Source: Yamagishiella unicocca (taxonomy: Eukaryota > Chlorophyta > Chlorophyceae > Chlamydomonadales > Volvocaceae). From it: 64,000 nt of DNA. A program made the position numbers and the translations under genes. Shown piece after piece: positions 60,799 through 64,000 of this stretch. How positions within the stretch are numbered: the stretch's first letter is position 1; the number at the start of each line of letters is the position of its first letter. The stretch covers positions 434,001-498,000 of the forward strand of contig BDSL01000058.1 in the NCBI GenBank assembly GCA_003116995.1, given 5' to 3'. The notes below the pieces were generated by a model. The model searched no databases. It saw only the letters and a program-made list of their open reading frames with translations, and was not told the origin of the DNA.

Positions 60799-63700
60799 AT
60801 GATATCTGAACCGCTGCTCAGTCCGATATTGGACGTCTTGGATGCAAATCTACTAGTGGTGAAGAAGCTGCTAGGTCGCGGCGGCTTTGCAGTTGTCTAC
60901 TCTGCCACGTATGGGTTATCTAGGAATCCAGTGGCGTTAAAGGCGCTTCTGCCAAGTGCTCAAAACCAGGCCCAACCCATGGAATACGTGCAAATGTTTC
61001 TCCGCGAAGCAGCCTGCACAAAGGAGCATGAACACGAGTGAGCTGCGCAGTGATTTTCCAGATACTGTCACCTGTTGCGATCCAAGAGCTGTTCACCCTT
61101 TGTTGCGCAGGAGCCTCGTCAAGTGTTACGGCGTCGTGCGAATTCCAGCGAACTTTCCTGGAATAAAAGGCATCGCTGGATCCACGTGGGGCATTGTCAT
61201 GGAGCTCTGCGAGGTAGGCTGCCGCGCCTTACTTGCGGCCCCAGGCCGTCAACGGGGGGCGGTTAGTTAGGGACGGATCTTCCCAGCTTCCTGGATTTTC
61301 CATGCAATCATTGCTTCAATGCTATTTCTGCAAGGCGTGCGGAAGGAGCGCCAGCTTCAAGGGCACAGTGGGCACAGAGAGGTGTCCCTCATGTTTCAGG
61401 AATCCCCTTCCACAGCTTGCCCAATACCTGTAGGATAAATTGGTGCATACCAGAGACGTGCCAGCTGTTATGTGCCACTGTTGGCAACTTTGCACCTTGC
61501 CGTCGTCGCGCCGTATTGCGCTGGCACTCAAATGGGATGGCTATCTGGATTTTACTCGATAAGCAATTGTCAGCTCATTACGAGTTGACCGACCCACTCA
61601 CCAACGCTTACGATGACTCGGCCACTCGACCCTGCCCGTGCTCTCAGTCATACACGACCAATACGCTCATCGTACAAACCATGACGGAGAACAGGCGCGC
61701 GTACAACAATCTGCAGGCCTACGAATGGCTGACGCAGGTCAGTGCTGCGGAGAAGGGAAGCGGAAAAGATGGGGCAGCGGCGGGGAAGGAGGAGATTTTG
61801 ACGCTATCGCGCCCCTGAGGGCGGAGACCCGGTGTCTCTGTCCCTCTACCAGCACCGCGGGCCGTTCCGTGGCCCCGCCCGCCTTCCTGATCTCCCAGCA
61901 ATCGACTCCTCCCCTCCCTCCCCAGGTCGCCTCAGCTCTGGCCCATCTGCACGGCAGGCAGCCGCCCGTCATCCACCGCGACATCAAGCAGGAAAACATC
62001 CTGCTGAAGCGACCCGCTGCTCCAGGGGGGGCTGGCGGGGGCCGCGGGCGCCTGGCGGCCAAGCTGGCGGACCTGGGGCTGCACGTGGTGAGGGGGGGGG
62101 AGGGCGGGGTTAGGGTCTTTGCATGCAGGAGTAGTAGGAAAATAGGATGCTGGGCTGCTGGAAGGGGGATGGCGACGAAACCCGTGTAAACGCTACAGGA
62201 GAAGCGAGGCAACAAGTTGGGAACACGCGTTGAAGTTGCAACTTGAACACTGGAAGTTGAACATGGGGAACCTGCGGACGAGTGTCACCTAGGGGGGCCA
62301 TGTATGGTTGTCGGTGCTGCGAACCATGGGACACCAGGGCGGTTAACGTTGTTACGCGGACGCGCCTGCAGCACATCCGGCACGCACGTTGTGGCGGGGA
62401 AGTGCGTCTGTGAAACCCTGAAACACAGCTTCTTGCTGGGGGTTCCGCAGCTTTCCGCCTCCCCTGCCGCCTTCCCTAGTTCCCTTACTTTCACCCCCCT
62501 CTTTTCCCCCCCATCCCAGACTGTGGAGCCAGACCGGCCCGTCATGCTGCGCCGCAAGACCACGGGTCTCAGCACGCGCAGCATACACTCCAGGCTCAGC
62601 AGGGGGCCCTCCAACGCGGGCTGCAGCCCCCACGGCGCAGCCGCGGTCAGGCCCGCCAACTTTGAGGGCGGCAGCCACTGCAGCGGCGGCTGCGGCGACG
62701 TTCGGGGCGATGAGTCCCCGTTCCTGGCTCTCGGCTACAGCGTGGAAGCCGCCAGCCCAGCGCTGTCAAATAACGGCACGGGCACGGGGATGGGCGGCTC
62801 GACGGGAGCTTTGGACTCGCGGCCACGCAACGGCCCGGAGGGGATCGTCGGCGGCGATGGGGACGACGGCGATTGCGGAGCGGCGGCGGCGGAGCAGGAG
62901 CAAAAGTCAATGTACGACATCAGTGTGGACAACGCGCATCAGGCCGAGGACGCGGAGGCGGCGAGGGAGCCGGCGGCGCGGCTCACTGCGGCGGCGTCGG
63001 CTGACAGCGAGCGCCACAAGTCCGATGCGTGCGTTTGCGTCGTAACTAAACTAACTGCCCAACTGCCCGACCAACCGTGTTGCGGCACGGCTGCAGGCTA
63101 ATGAGGGTCGTGGGCGGGTGGCAGCGGCCTAGCGGCGGGTTTGGACGGTGGGACGGAATGACGTGGAGGATACGGCGCTTACGCCCGTACCCCCCTCGTT
63201 TGCTTGCTGCTGGGTTGAACTAACGCCCTCCATCCTACACAGCCTGCAGCGATGTCCCCTTACTGGACCCGCTCCACGGCATTGCATGATACGTGTCCTT
63301 CAGCGACCCCCCACCCCACCCCGCCCTCCTCCTGCCCGATCGCAGCAACGTCGTGGTGGTCTTCTCGGCAGCAGCTGCCGCGGGCTCCAGGGTGGGGCTG
63401 CCGGGGAGCGTTGGCGTGCTGCCCCAGCAGGGCCTCCAGGGGCTCATAGGCGCTGCTGACGTGGACTCCAGGGACGCCACGCAGCCCGCGGCAGGGCCGC
63501 CAGGTGCGGAAGCGAGCGCCGGTACGGCATCCCCCTGGGGGCCGGGGTTCGGGTTGTCCTCGGACACTAGGGCAGTAGCGGCAGCAGTGGTGCTGCCGGT
63601 GGGGGCCGGGCGCGGCGGGCAGCCCAGCCGGGGACTGCGGCGTTGCCAGAAGCAGTAGCGGGGCAGTAGTGGCGGCGGCGGGGAGGAGGTCAGGACAGTG

Positions 63701-64000
63701 GTCACTGCGCTGTCCCCAATGTGCCCCGTTAGGTGGGTCCACCCAGCCCTGCGCGCATGGCTCCAACGACCAGGCTGTTGCTGTGCTGCTGCTTTGCACG
63801 GCAGGTGGCGTTGCTGCCGCGTCGGACTCCTCGCGGCCAGACGCGGCGCCGATGCCGTCGAAGGACGAGGAGGGCTTTGCGGCCGCCGGCGATGACGCCG
63901 CCGCCGCTGGCTTCAGTGGAGGCAACGCACCGGCGCCTTTGGGCCTCCACGGCGCTAATGCCGCCAGGCCCGGCGCCTTAACGCTGTTGCCCGGTCTGGT
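60799..64000 (+). CDS. Tyrosine-kinase-like protein kinase, partial (kinase 2, runs off right edge)
   Basis: Tandem paralogue of kinase 1. Exons: 60799-61037, 61111-61213, 61648-61737, 61926-62087, 62520-63028, one from 63304, and more beyond (the frame from about 63806 is acidic and protein-like). Motifs: GRGGFAVVYSA P-loop, VALKAL lysine, FLREAACTK, IVMELCE hinge, HRDIKQENILLKR and LADLGLHV. After DLG the same kind of low-complexity insertion begins (MLRRKTTGLS, then Gly/Ala/Asp-rich for at least 280 residues). The APE and C-lobe lie outside the window. An apparent in-frame TGA at 63287 is avoided if the acceptor is TTCAG at 63299-63303, which joins in phase. The third and fourth exons are nearly identical to those of kinase 1, while the N-lobe exons differ strongly. 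Confidence 0.82.

Noticed and set aside
63284..63292. In-frame TGA in kinase 2 (possible pseudogene or recoding)
   Set aside because: Using the TTCAG acceptor at 63299-63303 gives a phase-correct join that skips the TGA.

Overview
The window looks like nuclear DNA of a volvocine (chlamydomonadalean) green alga. It is GC-rich, its genes are split by many short introns, TGTAA poly(A)-type signals follow stop codons, its linker histone is Lys/Ala/Pro-rich, and its introns are full of minisatellites. All multi-exon models were built by eye from GT-AG (one GC-AG) junctions and reading-frame continuity; exon counts are therefore inferences.

Left half (1-30.9 kb), gene-dense: a GAF-like sensory gene running off the left edge (minus); a nuclear poly(A)-binding protein PABPN1/PABN (minus, complete, 7 exons, 244 aa); a SET-domain lysine methyltransferase of the Rubisco-LSMT/SETD class with a probable plastid transit peptide (minus); an N-terminal Xaa-Pro-Lys methyltransferase NTM1 (plus); a linker histone H1 (minus, complete, 5 exons, 251 aa) with TATA box and a histone-type 3' stem-loop; a roughly 2,250-residue coiled-coil protein (minus); and a 57-residue TOM5 mitochondrial import subunit (plus).

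Middle (about 31-50 kb), a repeat island: a short-unit minisatellite built on GAACCGCGCTGTCC, a head-to-tail array of a 1.9-kb unit with a 48-bp minisatellite inside it, displaced fragments of the same units, a duplicated block (31.9-32.6 and 48-49.1 kb) and small hairpin-bearing dispersed repeats. No gene is supported there beyond weak orphan ORFs.

Right end (50.5-64 kb): two tandem protein kinase genes (plus) of tyrosine-kinase-like type. Both have a DLG in place of DFG, and a very long low-complexity insertion enters the activation segment. The second runs off the right edge. Their catalytic-core exons are almost identical while their ATP-lobe exons have diverged, which suggests gene conversion.

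The genes do not form a pathway; this is an ordinary eukaryotic neighbourhood. The most notable items are the two kinases, short sequence modules shared between introns of unrelated genes (introner-like), and the architecture of the repeat island.
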